Below the pieces are notes generated by a model. It was not told where the DNA came from, made no database searches, and worked only from the letters and a program-made list of their open reading frames with translations. 64,000 nucleotides of DNA, from the NCBI GenBank assembly GCA_003050645.1, contig PEBX01000002.1:33966-97965 (forward strand), written 5' to 3'. The stretch comes from Candidatus Carbonibacillus altaicus (GTDB taxonomy: Bacteria > Bacillota > Bacilli > Thermicanales > DSM-22653). Positions within the stretch are counted from its first letter, which is position 1, and each line of letters begins with the position of its first letter. Of this stretch, positions 55,722 to 64,000 are shown piece by piece. Both the position numbers and the translations under genes were made by a program.

Positions 55722-57986
55722 ATGAAACAGATTGAAACAATACCGCAATTAACGACGTTCACACATAAATTAAAACGCTATATGAATGAAGAAGATGTCC
55801 GTGAGATCGAACGGGCCTACGCCTTTGCTGAGGCGCATCACGCCGGCCAGTATCGTATCTCCGGCGATCCCTATATCACCCATCCGCTCTCCGTTGCCGA
55901 TATACTCGCCGATCTTAAAATGGATCTAACGATTATTATCGCTGCGCTCCTACACGATGTGGTCGAAGATACGACCGCCACGCTCGATGATCTGCGTCGG
56001 CTTTTCGGGGAAGAGATCGCCACCATTGTCGATGGGGTAACGAAACTGCGCCGCATTCAATTTCAATCGAAAGAAGAGCAGCAGGCTGAAAATTACCGTA
56101 AGATGCTTCTCGCCATGGCGCGCGATGTGCGCGTTATCCTCATCAAACTGGCCGACCGGCTGCACAACATGCGGACGCTTAAGTTTCGGACAGAAGAAGA
56201 CCAGCGTCGCATTGCCGAAGAGACGCTGGAGATATACGCGCCGATCGCCCATCGGCTGGGGATTTCGGCGATCAAATGGGAACTCGAAGATACGGCGCTC
56301 CGTTACTTAAGCCCACAACACTATTACCGCATCGTGCATTTGATGAAGAAAAAGCGGGCTGAGCGCGAATCGTATATCGAAAAAGTAAGCGAGACGCTCC
56401 GGCAAAAGCTATTCGAGATGGATATCAAGGCAGAAGTGTACGGTCGCCCGAAGCATATTTACAGCATTTACCGCAAGATGTACCAGCAGCACAAGGCGTT
56501 TAATGAGATTTACGATCTTCTCGCCGTACGCGTGATCGTCGAAGGGGTGCGCGAGTGTTATAGCGTGCTTGGCATCGTGCACACGCTCTGGAAGCCGATG
56601 CCTGGACGTTTTAAAGATTATATTGCCATGCCCAAGACGAACATGTACCAGTCGTTGCACACGACAGTCATCGGCCCGCAGGGTGAACCGCTCGAGGTGC
56701 AAATTCGTACCCGTGAGATGCACCTCACGGCCGAGTACGGGATTGCCGCCCACTGGGCGTACAAAGAAGGAAAGCCCCCCAAAAACGCGGCAGAAGAAGC
56801 CAGGCGCATGCGCTTTTTACGCGAACTCTTGGAATACCAGCAGGAAGCGCGGAGCGCCAAAGAGTTCATGGAGTCGCTCAAAGTTGATCTGTTTTCGGAC
56901 CTTGTCTTCGTCTTTACACCCAAAGGGGATGTTATCGAACTACCAGCCGGATCGGTTCCAATCGATTTTGCCTACCGTATTCACACCGAGATCGGCAATC
57001 GCATGATCGGTGCTAAAGTAAACGGTAAAATCGTCCCCCTCGATCATCCGCTCAAGACGGGGGATATCGTCGAGATCCTAACGTCCAAGCAAAGTTACGG
57101 ACCAAGTCAGGACTGGCTTAAAATCGCCAAATCGTCCCATGCTCGCAATAAAATACGGGCTTGGTTTAAAAAAGAGCGGCGCGAGGAAATGATCGTCCGC
57201 GGCAGGGAGCTTCTGGAACAAGAGGCCAAACGTCATCATTTTACGCTTAAAACACTCTTGCGCGATGAATATGTAAAAGACGCTTTGGAGCGTTTTAACT
57301 TTCAAGCGCTCGAAGAGCTTCTGGCAGCAGTGGGATACGGCGGACTTTCGCCCACGCCGGTCATAAGCCGTCTTTTAGAACGGTACCGGAAGGATCATGC
57401 CGAGAGTGCGCCGACTACTGCCGGAGCGTCAGGAGGGACGGCCATGCAGGCGCCTTCCGGTACTCTAAGCGGGACGCACTTGATAGGAAATGTCGATACG
57501 AAGAGCGCCCAGACCAAAAGTATCAAGTCTGGTAAGCAAGGCGTGCAGGTGAAAGGGATCGACGGCGTGCTCGTCCGTTATTCGCGCTGCTGTAACCCTG
57601 TGCCGGGCGACGAGATTATCGGTTTTATTACGCGCGGAAGGGGTGTATCGATCCATCGTAAAGATTGTTCTAATGTCCAACACATCGCTCAGGGCGAAGA
57701 AGAACGGCTGGTTGAAGTGAGTTGGGAAGCGGATGGCGGTGCCTACTACCCGGTCGATATTGAAGTGACCGGTCTCGATCGGCACGGCCTTTTAAACGAT
57801 GTACTGCAAGCCGTGAATGAAACTAAAACGAATTTGACACAGGTCGTCGGGCGGGCCGATAAAAACCGTCTGGCTAAAATTACGATGACCGTAACGATCA
57901 AGCATTTAAACGATTTAACCCGGGTTGTCGAACGGATCAAACGGGTCAAAGACGTCTATGCGGTCAGTCGAATGATTCAGCCATAA
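55722..57986 (+). CDS. relA: Bifunctional (p)ppGpp synthetase/hydrolase Rel
   Basis: Makes and degrades the stringent-response alarmone on ribosomes. 754 residues. HD hydrolase with YITHPLSVA and LLHDVVEDT near residues 50-85, synthetase with YGRPKHIYSIYRKM near 245 and EYGIAAHWAYKEG near 340, TGS domain (about 390-450, VFVFTPKGDVIELPAGSVPIDFAY), zinc-finger/CC region with RCCNPVPGDEIIGF near 625, and a C-terminal ACT domain (from about 673). Both active sites look complete. A Gly/Ser/Thr-rich linker (about 560-600) precedes the zinc finger. Confidence 0.97.
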   Translation: MKQIETIPQLTTFTHKLKRYMNEEDVREIERAYAFAEAHHAGQYRISGDPYITHPLSVADILADLKMDLTIIIAALLHDVVEDTTATLDDLRRLFGEEIATIVDGVTKLRRIQFQSKEEQQAENYRKMLLAMARDVRVILIKLADRLHNMRTLKFRTEEDQRRIAEETLEIYAPIAHRLGISAIKWELEDTALRYLSPQHYYRIVHLMKKKRAERESYIEKVSETLRQKLFEMDIKAEVYGRPKHIYSIYRKMYQQHKAFNEIYDLLAVRVIVEGVRECYSVLGIVHTLWKPMPGRFKDYIAMPKTNMYQSLHTTVIGPQGEPLEVQIRTREMHLTAEYGIAAHWAYKEGKPPKNAAEEARRMRFLRELLEYQQEARSAKEFMESLKVDLFSDLVFVFTPKGDVIELPAGSVPIDFAYRIHTEIGNRMIGAKVNGKIVPLDHPLKTGDIVEILTSKQSYGPSQDWLKIAKSSHARNKIRAWFKKERREEMIVRGRELLEQEAKRHHFTLKTLLRDEYVKDALERFNFQALEELLAAVGYGGLSPTPVISRLLERYRKDHAESAPTTAGASGGTAMQAPSGTLSGTHLIGNVDTKSAQTKSIKSGKQGVQVKGIDGVLVRYSRCCNPVPGDEIIGFITRGRGVSIHRKDCSNVQHIAQGEEERLVEVSWEADGGAYYPVDIEVTGLDRHGLLNDVLQAVNETKTNLTQVVGRADKNRLAKITMTVTIKHLNDLTRVVERIKRVKDVYAVSRMIQP

Positions 57987-58045
57987 CAGCGTCATCATTG
58001 AACTTCGTGACCATCGCTATATCGTCGATCTAAAAACGCTTAGAT

Positions 58046-58120
58046 ATCGTCTGAGATCTTTCTGAGATCGTATAAGATCGTATGATATTGTCTGAGATCG
58101 TATGAGTTCCATGATATGAG
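58046..58120 (+). repeat. Degenerate repeats (TCTGAGATCGTAT) before dtd
   Basis: Four related copies of TCTGAGATCGTATgA between rel and dtd, at spacings of about 11 to 30 bases, running into the dtd ribosome-binding site (TGAGGTGA). Confidence 0.65.
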
Positions 58121-58132
58121 GTGAAGCTTACG

Positions 58133-58585
58133 GTGAGGGTGCTTATTCAGCGCGTTCTTGAAGCGAGCGTCTCCGTCGAGCAAAGAACGATTGCCTCGAT
58201 CGGACCGGGGCTCCTTCTTTTGGTCGGTTTTGCCGAGCATGATCATCAAGAAATCCTTTCGCGTATGGCCGATAAGATTTTGCACCTACGCTTGTTTGCC
58301 GATGAGGAGGGAAAAATGAACCGCTCTCTTCTGGATACAGGGGGAGCGGTTCTTTCGGTATCGCAATTTACACTTTATGCGGATTTAAAACGTGGGCGGC
58401 GGCCAAGTTTTACGGCGGCAGCTTCCCCGGATAAGGCACGAGCCTTGTATGAAGCATGGAACATGCTTTTAAAGCGCACAAGCCTTAAAGTCGAAACGGG
58501 CTCCTTTGGCGCTGATATGAAAGTGTCGCTCATAAACGACGGTCCGGTCACCTTCTGGCTGGATTCGGATGAACTGTTTAATTGA
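58133..58585 (+). CDS. dtd: D-aminoacyl-tRNA deacylase
   Basis: Removes D-amino acids wrongly attached to tRNA. 150 residues from GTG 58133, chosen over a GTG four codons earlier that overlaps the GAGGTGA ribosome-binding site. Conserved motifs SVSQFTLYADLKRGRRPSF (about 77-95) and the Gly-cisPro motif in NDGPVTFWLDS near 135-145. Downstream of rel as in Bacillus. Its stop codon lies inside a 22-bp repeat. Confidence 0.95.
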   Translation: MRVLIQRVLEASVSVEQRTIASIGPGLLLLVGFAEHDHQEILSRMADKILHLRLFADEEGKMNRSLLDTGGAVLSVSQFTLYADLKRGRRPSFTAAASPDKARALYEAWNMLLKRTSLKVETGSFGADMKVSLINDGPVTFWLDSDELFN

Positions 58586-58614
58586 CTTTAATGAACCGTT
58601 AAATTGACTTTGAT
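58571..58614 (+). repeat. Two 22-bp tandem repeats spanning the dtd stop
   Basis: GAACTGTTTAATTGACTTTA then AT (58571-58592) is followed directly by a near copy, GAACCGTTAAATTGACTTTG then AT (58593-58614). The first contains the last codons (ELFN) and stop of dtd, so the intergenic copy derives from the gene end. Confidence 0.85.
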
Positions 58615-58636
58615 GGACGATGAACGACCAGGCTCA

Positions 58637-60058
58637 CTAACGGACATTAAAATATTCTTCTAAAGCGGTAGCGATGGCTGCCGCTTCTTTGTCCTGCATG
58701 GCGGGTTGAATGAGTTTTTGTTCTTCCTGCGGGTTACTGATAAATCCCAGTTCGACGAGAATGGCAGGTACCTTGTTTTCGCGCAGCACGAACAGATTGC
58801 CGTAACGGGCCCCGCGATCTGTGAGACTGGTCGTGCGAACCAGATGTTTTTGTACGGTCTGTGCCAGGCGCATGTCGCTTGCGTGGTAATAAAAGGTCAT
58901 CACTCCATCCATTTTTGAAGAAGGATACGTATTGTGATGAATGCTAACAAACGCATCGGCCTTTGCATTGACGGCCATGCTGACACGATTTTCTAAAGAG
59001 ACGCTCACGTCACCCGTTCGCGTCATGATGACTTTCGCCCCGCTTGCCTTGAGCAGGCTTTCCAACCGTTTGGCGACGGAGAGATTGATCACTTTTTCTT
59101 TTGTCTTTTTGCTTACACCTGTTGCACCATCATCGACACCGCCGTGTCCAGGATCGATGACGATCACTTTTCCTTGCAAACTGGAGCTCGCAGAGGCACC
59201 ATTTATAACCGATCCGTAGTCAACATATTGTGACTGAACGACCCAACCGGCGACGTAAGCCGTTTTGGGCGGATCGAGGGCGATCTTATACCAGTTCTCG
59301 ATCTCTTCAATGATCGTGTACTGTTCGCCCCGCTTTGCTTTTTTGAGGATGGTCGCATCCAGTGAGGGGGCTTCCCGGAGATTGGTTCCATCATTTTGAA
59401 TGATGACCTTCCCTAGCCCTTGCTTCATCCACTCTAACTCTGAAGCTTCCTCGACATACCTGTTTGCAACATAGGCTTTATCCTGACCGGGAATGGCGAT
59501 CCCGTAGAAATCTCCGTTTGCTTCGAGCACTTTGAGGATCGTGCCGGCTTTCACTTGTGATCTTACGACCGTATCCAGTGAAGGCCCTTGACGAACATTC
59601 AAAAGGTCTGCGGTAACCCGAACATAGGCCGGTTGGCTATGAAGCGGGGTCGGTAAAGGGTCAGGATTTCCTGCAGGATAAGACGTGAGCGTGACGAGCC
59701 AGCTTGCCACCCAGCCGCGCGCGCCCGGGGCGTATGTAATTTCAATCCAGTCGCCCTGTCTACTTAATACCGGATACCGTTCGCCTTGACGAACCTGTGC
59801 TATCACCTTATCATCGGTACTTGCGCCTGATCGGACGTTGACGACGGTGCCCTGTATCTCGGCGATCTCTTGTTCAGCTTGTCCTTCTTCTGCATAAACA
59901 GGTTCCGACCAGAGCGCATTTAGCCCGTTTGTCTGTGCAAGCGGGATTGACAAGACAGTCGTTGCCGTAGAAAGCATCCCGATCGCCAGAACGGTTAAGA
60001 GCATCCGTAACAGATGTCGCCTGTGCATCATGATTGCTGTCAATGGATGTCGATTCAC
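58637..60058 (-). CDS. N-acetylmuramoyl-L-alanine amidase with SH3 repeats
   Basis: Secreted wall hydrolase, 473 residues from GTG 60058 (GGGAGGT upstream). Signal peptide (about 1-36), three SH3-type wall-binding domains (about 66-120, 145-200 and 215-275; VVNVRSGASTDDKVI, LLNVRQGPSLDTVV and GTNLREAPSLDATIL), then an Amidase_3 zinc domain with VIVIDPGHGGVDDGATG near 297, VSIHHNTY near 372 and ILVELGFISNPQEE near 435. Same type and place as the amidase next to Bacillus dtd, but on the opposite strand here. Confidence 0.93.
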   Translation of the reverse strand: MNRHPLTAIMMHRRHLLRMLLTVLAIGMLSTATTVLSIPLAQTNGLNALWSEPVYAEEGQAEQEIAEIQGTVVNVRSGASTDDKVIAQVRQGERYPVLSRQGDWIEITYAPGARGWVASWLVTLTSYPAGNPDPLPTPLHSQPAYVRVTADLLNVRQGPSLDTVVRSQVKAGTILKVLEANGDFYGIAIPGQDKAYVANRYVEEASELEWMKQGLGKVIIQNDGTNLREAPSLDATILKKAKRGEQYTIIEEIENWYKIALDPPKTAYVAGWVVQSQYVDYGSVINGASASSSLQGKVIVIDPGHGGVDDGATGVSKKTKEKVINLSVAKRLESLLKASGAKVIMTRTGDVSVSLENRVSMAVNAKADAFVSIHHNTYPSSKMDGVMTFYYHASDMRLAQTVQKHLVRTTSLTDRGARYGNLFVLRENKVPAILVELGFISNPQEEQKLIQPAMQDKEAAAIATALEEYFNVR

Positions 60059-60193
60059 ACCTGCTCTTACCTCCCTACATACGTCCTATTGATTGTACTG
60101 AGAATAAGCGAAAGGGTTGCGTTTACTTTTTGCACATATGAATCATGCATTTATGACGCTTATCCCTTTCAGTTCTTTTTGCTCTTTTGCATC

Positions 60194-60222
60194 TTGACAT
60201 GCCCGGCTCGATACGGTACGAT
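60194..60222 (+). promoter_or_regulatory. Sigma-A promoter of the ribonucleotide reductase operon
   Basis: TTGACA at 60194-60199, 17 bases, TACGAT at 60217-60222. The -35 is perfect and the -10 four of six. The leader is about 190 bases. Confidence 0.7.
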
Positions 60223-60229
60223 GACAATA

Positions 60230-60277
60230 ACACAATATATAGTGCTTTATTTTTATACCATCATCAATATGTTGACA
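60230..60277 (+). promoter_or_regulatory. NrdR box pair
   Basis: ACACAATATATAGTG at 60230-60244 matches the known NrdR box (ACACwATATATwGTGT) at 15 of 16 positions including the next base mismatch. A weak second box, CATCAATATGTTGACA at 60262-60277 (9 of 16), has its centre 32 bases away, the usual three-turn spacing. The first box overlaps the expected transcription start, so NrdR-ATP/dATP binding should repress the operon. Confidence 0.75.
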
Positions 60278-60417
60278 CAACACCGGGATGCACCGCTTTC
60301 TAACACGCCGTGATTTTCCCTATGATCGTCGGGGAGAGCTCATAGTTTTTGAGAATACTATCTTAAAAATCTAGAGTCAAAGCTTAGAAATCTAGAGTCA
60401 AAGAGGAGGCCAAGGAG

Positions 60418-62673
60418 ATGACCGTAGAAAGGGAAATGCTCTCGACACAATCGCGCGTCGTAGAACAAATAGCGCGTACCCTTCAGGATTGGCCAGGCAT
60501 TGATTATAGTCGTTTTGAAAGCCGGGTTGTGAGGTACATAGAGCAGCAGGAAGCGGAAGGCCGCACTTTTTCATCTGCTGAGATGGACGACCTCCTCGTC
60601 AAAAATGCGCTCGATGAAGTGAGCATCGAGTCGCCTGAGTGGCTTAAAATCGCAGCCCGTTTTTATCTGGACAAGCTCTATCGCGAAGCAGCTGAACATC
60701 GCGGCTACGACCCGGCCGAGAAGTATGGTGACTTCCCGCACCTCATCCGGCACCTGACCGAAGAAGGCGTCTTAAGCCCACGTCTTCTCGACGCTTACAC
60801 CGAAGACGAGCTGCGCGATGCAGCGCGCTTGATCGTTCCGGAGCGTGACCATCTGTTTAATCTTCCCGGTCTTTTAACGCTTTCGACCCGGTATCTGGCG
60901 CGGGATAAAGCGCGCCGCACGTTTGAGCTCCCGCAGGAGCGTTTTCTCGTCATCGCTCTTTACCTCATGCAAAAAGAGAAAAAAGAACGGCGCATGACGT
61001 ACGTTGCCGAAGCGTACTGGGCGCTTTCCAACTTGTACATGACGGTTGCCACGCCGACGTTTGCCAATGCCGGGAAAGCCTGGGGTCAGCTTTCATCGTG
61101 TTTTATCGATGTCATCGATGATTCACTCCGCGGTATCTACGATTCGAATACGGACGTGGCGCTCCTTTCCAAGGCCGGCGGCGGGATCGGCGTGTATATG
61201 GGCAAACTCCGCCCGCGCGGCAGTGCGATCAAAGGCATACAGGGACTGTCTTCGGGTATCGTGCCCTGGGCGCGCCAGCTTAACAACACGGCCATCTCTG
61301 TCGATCAGCTCGGGCAACGGCAAGGTGCGATTGCTATCTACCTCGACGTGTGGCACAAAGATATCTTCGAATTCCTCGACTTAAAACTCAATCACGGCGA
61401 CGAGCGGTTGCGCACACACGATCTGTTTACTGGTGTCGTGATCCCCGACCTATTTATGGAAAAAGTGGAAGCACGAGAAGACTGGCATCTCTTCGATCCG
61501 CATGAAGTGCGCATGAAAAAAGGATGGTCGCTGGAAGACTTTTTTGATGAGGAAGAAGGTCGCGGCTCGTTCCGGGAAAAATATGAAGAACTCGTACGCG
61601 ATCCGAACATCAGCAAAAAAACGGTACCGGCCATCGAGATTATGAAGCGTATGATGCGTTCGCAGCTTGAGACCGGCGTGCCGTATATGATGTACCGCGA
61701 TGCAGCAAACCGCATGAACCCCAACAAACACGCCGGGATGATCTACGCCTCCAACCTGTGCACGGAGATTATGCAAAACAATTCAGCGACGACCGTTATC
61801 GAAGAGATGCTGGATGGCGACGTGATTGTGACGAAGAAAAAGCCGGGTGACTTCGTTGTCTGCAATCTTTCTTCGATCAACTTGGGACGGGCAGTCCCAG
61901 ATGGCGTGCTGGAGCGACTCATCCCCATCCAGGTGCGCATGCTTGATAACGTCATCGATTTAAACACGATCGAAGTGCTGCAGGCGCAAGTTACGAATCA
62001 AAAGTATCGGGCCATCGGTCTTGGGACGTTTGGCTGGCATCATCTGCTGGCCCTTAAAAAAATACGCTGGGAAAGCGAAGAAGCCGTGCGATTTGCTGAT
62101 GAGCTGTACGAAGAGATCGCTTACCACACCATCCGCGCTTCCCACGAGCTGGCCAAAGAAAAAGGAGCATACCCGCTTTTTCCAGGCTCCGAGTGGGAGA
62201 GCGGTCGGTATTTCACCCGGCGCGGTTATACGAGCGAACGCTGGCAGGCGCTTTCGGCAGCCGTTCAGAAAGAGGGCGTCCGAAACGGCTACATGATGGC
62301 CATCGCCCCCAACGGGACGACGGCCATCGTCGGCGGTTCAACCGCATCCGTCGACCCTATTTTTCGCAAAGAATACGTCGAAGAAAAAAATACGTATCGC
62401 ATCACCAACGTCGCGCCGGATATTGAAAAAGGGCTCATGTGGTACTACAAAAATGCCCATGAAATCGATCAAAAGTGGACGCTCAAACAGCAAGCGGCGC
62501 GCAGCCGACACATCGATCAGGGCGTAAGTCTCAACCTCTACGTGCGAAACGACATCAAGGCCAAAGACCTCCTCGATCTGCATCTTTTAGCCTGGCGGAG
62601 CGGTATCAAGACGACGTATTACGTGCGTTCTCTCTCGATCGAAGTGGAAGAGTGCGTATCGTGCCAGTCCTAA
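60418..62673 (+). CDS. nrdE: Class I ribonucleoside-diphosphate reductase, alpha subunit
   Basis: Reduces ribonucleotides to deoxyribonucleotides. 751 residues. Active-site cysteines are in QLSSCFID near 227, ASNLCTEIM near 450 and VVCNLSSINLG near 481, with the Tyr pair in the C-terminal YYVRSLSIEVEECVSCQS, whose CVSC takes electrons from thioredoxin or glutaredoxin. The N-terminus keeps an ATP-cone-like helical piece (about 35-75). Strong GAGGAGG/AAGGAG upstream. The beta subunit is not in the window. Whether this is NrdA (Ia) or NrdE (Ib) is open; the flavodoxin next to it favours a NrdI-like, Ib-type system. Confidence 0.93.
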   Translation: MTVEREMLSTQSRVVEQIARTLQDWPGIDYSRFESRVVRYIEQQEAEGRTFSSAEMDDLLVKNALDEVSIESPEWLKIAARFYLDKLYREAAEHRGYDPAEKYGDFPHLIRHLTEEGVLSPRLLDAYTEDELRDAARLIVPERDHLFNLPGLLTLSTRYLARDKARRTFELPQERFLVIALYLMQKEKKERRMTYVAEAYWALSNLYMTVATPTFANAGKAWGQLSSCFIDVIDDSLRGIYDSNTDVALLSKAGGGIGVYMGKLRPRGSAIKGIQGLSSGIVPWARQLNNTAISVDQLGQRQGAIAIYLDVWHKDIFEFLDLKLNHGDERLRTHDLFTGVVIPDLFMEKVEAREDWHLFDPHEVRMKKGWSLEDFFDEEEGRGSFREKYEELVRDPNISKKTVPAIEIMKRMMRSQLETGVPYMMYRDAANRMNPNKHAGMIYASNLCTEIMQNNSATTVIEEMLDGDVIVTKKKPGDFVVCNLSSINLGRAVPDGVLERLIPIQVRMLDNVIDLNTIEVLQAQVTNQKYRAIGLGTFGWHHLLALKKIRWESEEAVRFADELYEEIAYHTIRASHELAKEKGAYPLFPGSEWESGRYFTRRGYTSERWQALSAAVQKEGVRNGYMMAIAPNGTTAIVGGSTASVDPIFRKEYVEEKNTYRITNVAPDIEKGLMWYYKNAHEIDQKWTLKQQAARSRHIDQGVSLNLYVRNDIKAKDLLDLHLLAWRSGIKTTYYVRSLSIEVEECVSCQS

Positions 62674-62726
62674 GACCGGCTACACAAACGTGCGGTGCTG
62701 AACAGAGCGGAAAGGGGAGCAAAAAG

Positions 62727-63248
62727 ATGGAGGCGGCAGAAAAAATTTTTATTCTGTATACGTCTTTAAGCGGCAATACGGAAGAGACGGCACACATCAT
62801 CGCGGATGAAGTCGAGGGGAAGGTTGTCGACATCGTACGCGATCTCCCAGGTCTTAACAGAGCACTTGCGTCCGTTCGTGCCGGAGAAGTCGGGCTTCTT
62901 TTTCTAGGAACCTACACGTGGGGCGACGGTGTGTTGCCGCTACAGTTTCGGAAGCTCCTGAGAAGCGTGCTCATCGAGGAAAAAGAGGCGTATCTCCCTT
63001 ATATGCCACTTACGGCCGTCTTCGGCACGGGGGATACGATCTTCCCCCGGTTTTGCCGGGCGGTCGACGAGACGGTCTACCACCTGCAAAAACACGGTGT
63101 GACCGTTTTTCAGGAGACGTTAAAAATTGAGCAGTCGCCTTACGGACTCGGTCAGGAAGCGCGCGTCCGGGCGTTTGCCCGGAATGCCTTGCAAGGCGCT
63201 TCGATCGATGAGGGCAAACGCGCCATCCTGTCGGTAACCGGTATCTGA
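62727..63248 (+). CDS. Flavodoxin-like protein, possible NrdI
   Basis: 173 residues from ATG 62727 (AAAGGGGAG upstream). FMN phosphate loop ILYTSLSGNTEETAHII at the N-terminus, aromatic FMN loop LFLGTYTWGDGVLPLQF near 60-75, and FGTGDTIFPRFCRAVDETVYHL near 95-115, all typical of short flavodoxins. In the nrd operon it could supply oxidant or electrons for metal-site assembly of the beta subunit, as NrdI does. Its stop codon abuts the truncated IS element, so its last few residues may have been altered by that event. Confidence 0.82.
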   Translation: MEAAEKIFILYTSLSGNTEETAHIIADEVEGKVVDIVRDLPGLNRALASVRAGEVGLLFLGTYTWGDGVLPLQFRKLLRSVLIEEKEAYLPYMPLTAVFGTGDTIFPRFCRAVDETVYHLQKHGVTVFQETLKIEQSPYGLGQEARVRAFARNALQGASIDEGKRAILSVTGI

Positions 63249-63430
63249 AGTTTTGCGGCGTAGAAATCGAATTGATCTCACAAAAAGAACCGGAAGAGGC
63301 GCACGCGGAGCTTGTTAAGGATCTTCTGTCCATCGTCACATCTTTTTCTGCCCGGATCTACGGCGTCCGAGGGGGTAGGAAAATCCGCCAAGGCTTTCAG
63401 GAGTTGATGCAACGTGTCCAAAGAGAATAG
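63245..63430 (+). pseudogene. IS607-family serine recombinase TnpA, C-terminal fragment
   Basis: 61 codons in frame from 63245 reading LKFCGVEIELISQKEPEEAH then AELVKDLLSIVTSFSARIYG and VRGGRKIRQGF. The segment ELVxDLLxIxTSFSARxYG is characteristic of the end of IS607 TnpA (and of related serine recombinases). The N-terminal half with the nucleophilic Ser and the helix-turn-helix is absent. It overlaps tnpB by 17 bases, the usual IS607 arrangement. Confidence 0.75.
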
Positions 63431-64000
63431 CTTCACGATCGTCGGGGAATTCTTTCCCGAAGTTTACCCGGCCTTTCGGTCCGGGAAGTGGACCCGGGGA
63501 GAAGAAGATCCCCTGGCCACCGAGATGCGACTTTTCTCCGCCTGTTCTCGGTGGTCGTATAAGCGGATTGTGAAGGAAGTTCCCCGCAAGGACATCAAAA
63601 AGCAAGGCCAGGATCTTTTCGGTCTCAACTCCCGCTACGTCGATGATGCCCGCCTGAAGGCGCAAGGCATGATCGATGCGCAGAAAGAACTTCTGGAGCT
63701 TAAGATCGGAACGACCGATGCAAAGCTTCGGAGGGCAAAAAAGAAACTCGCTTGGGCCATGAAGAAACGGAGCCGGGCCGAAAAGAACGGCCTCTCGCAA
63801 GACGAACTCCGGACGCTCGACCGCACCGTCCTGGGAAGACAATCGCGCGTCTCGGCGCTGGAAAAGCGGCTGAAGGAGCAAAGAGAACACAAAGAAAACG
63901 GAACCGTCCCGCCTGTGATTTTTGGAGGAAGAAAGCTCTTTCGGAACGTCTGCAAGGGAAAGGTCACCCGGGACGAATGGCGGGCGGCCCGTAAAAACCG
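63414..64000 (+). CDS. tnpB: TnpB-family RNA-guided nuclease/transposase accessory protein, 3' part outside window
   Basis: 195 codons visible from GTG 63414. The N-terminus FTIVGEFFPEVYPAFRSGKW and DPLATEMRLFSACSRWSYKRIVK is of the TnpB N-terminal type, followed by a long charged helical region (about 70-165). TnpB proteins are RuvC-like nucleases guided by an RNA from the element's right end. The RuvC and zinc motifs would lie beyond 64000, so activity cannot be judged. Confidence 0.72.
   Translation, partial: MSKENSFTIVGEFFPEVYPAFRSGKWTRGEEDPLATEMRLFSACSRWSYKRIVKEVPRKDIKKQGQDLFGLNSRYVDDARLKAQGMIDAQKELLELKIGTTDAKLRRAKKKLAWAMKKRSRAEKNGLSQDELRTLDRTVLGRQSRVSALEKRLKEQREHKENGTVPPVIFGGRKLFRNVCKGKVTRDEWRAARKN

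Larger units (their letters stand above)
60059..60417. other. Control region of about 360 bases between amidase and nrd genes
   Basis: Contains the promoter and NrdR boxes of the reductase operon and, just before the gene, a repeat of AAATCTAGAGTCAAAG (60367-60382 and 60388-60403, 21-bp period). The 130 bases after the amidase start region show no other structure. Confidence 0.6.
63245..64000 (+). mobile_element. 5'-truncated IS607-type element
   Basis: A tnpA fragment (serine-recombinase end) and an overlapping tnpB follow the flavodoxin stop with no gap. The left end and the catalytic part of tnpA are missing. The element continues beyond 64000, so the right end cannot be described. It occupies the place where the beta-subunit gene of the reductase would be expected. 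Confidence 0.75.

Noticed and set aside
60272..60300. Second TTGACA upstream of nrdE as another promoter
   Set aside because: No -10-like hexamer occurs at 16-18 bases; the TTGACA is better explained as part of the weak second NrdR box.

Overview
The window looks like the chromosome of a spore-forming Firmicute of the Bacilli. The evidence is gene content and order. From about 9.5 kb to 60 kb the genes follow the order I recall from Bacillus: rplU-prp-rpmA, spo0B-obgE, pheB/thrC/thrB/pheA, safA, yebC, bofC, ruvA-ruvB, queA-tgt-yajC, a TIGR04086 membrane gene, a DUF421 gene, spoVB, comN, secDF, recJ, apt, rel, dtd and a wall amidase. Sporulation genes (spo0B, safA, bofC, spoVB, a SpoIID-like protein) support an endospore former. 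A ruvC gene in front of ruvAB is unusual, because classical Bacillus species use RecU. I cannot name the species. No rRNA, tRNA or CRISPR array is visible.

Layout. 1-4.1 kb, minus strand: an iron-siderophore type ABC importer (binding protein cut by the window edge, ATPase, permease) led by a methyltransferase and a broken ABC-ATPase gene. 4.1-9.5 kb: an accessory stretch with a BclA-like spore-surface protein, a ThiE remnant, a large SWIM/SNF2 helicase and decayed sequence. 9.5-16.2 kb: L21 leader, rplU-prp-rpmA, spo0B, obgE and a Mur-ligase/FolC-like gene. 16.3-22.7 kb: a NitT/TauT-type ABC pair, galE, a NAGPA-domain protein, a coiled-coil membrane protein and an MFS transporter. 23-36 kb: aromatic and threonine biosynthesis, SafA, NadE, YebC, BofC, RuvCAB, DUF2905 and a SpoIID-like protein. 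36.3-42.3 kb: a carbohydrate island (two GT4 enzymes, an alpha/alpha-barrel protein and a sugar nucleotidyltransferase), divergent from a DUF1861/GT108-like gene. 42.3-60 kb: queA-tgt-yajC through secDF, recJ, apt, an orphan phosphonate-type binding protein, rel, dtd and an amidase. 60-64 kb: a class I ribonucleotide reductase alpha subunit behind an NrdR box, a flavodoxin, and a 5'-truncated IS607-type element whose tnpB runs off the window.

The conserved backbone is almost entirely on the plus strand. Most minus-strand genes sit in it as islands and look like later insertions, although the TIGR04086 and spoVB genes are at their expected backbone places with flipped orientation.

The most unusual signals are these. 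(1) Short degenerate tandem repeats recur in many intergenic gaps, several seeded from a neighbouring gene's end. (2) The island at 36.3-42.3 kb may be a beta-1,2-mannan (mannogen-like) reserve system. (3) Three non-standard translation-start arrangements occur: a CTG start for ruvA, a 14-codon upstream ORF coupled to apt, and a stem that buries the ribosome-binding site of the ABC ATPase at 18.0 kb. All functional calls come from reading the sequence; no database search was run.
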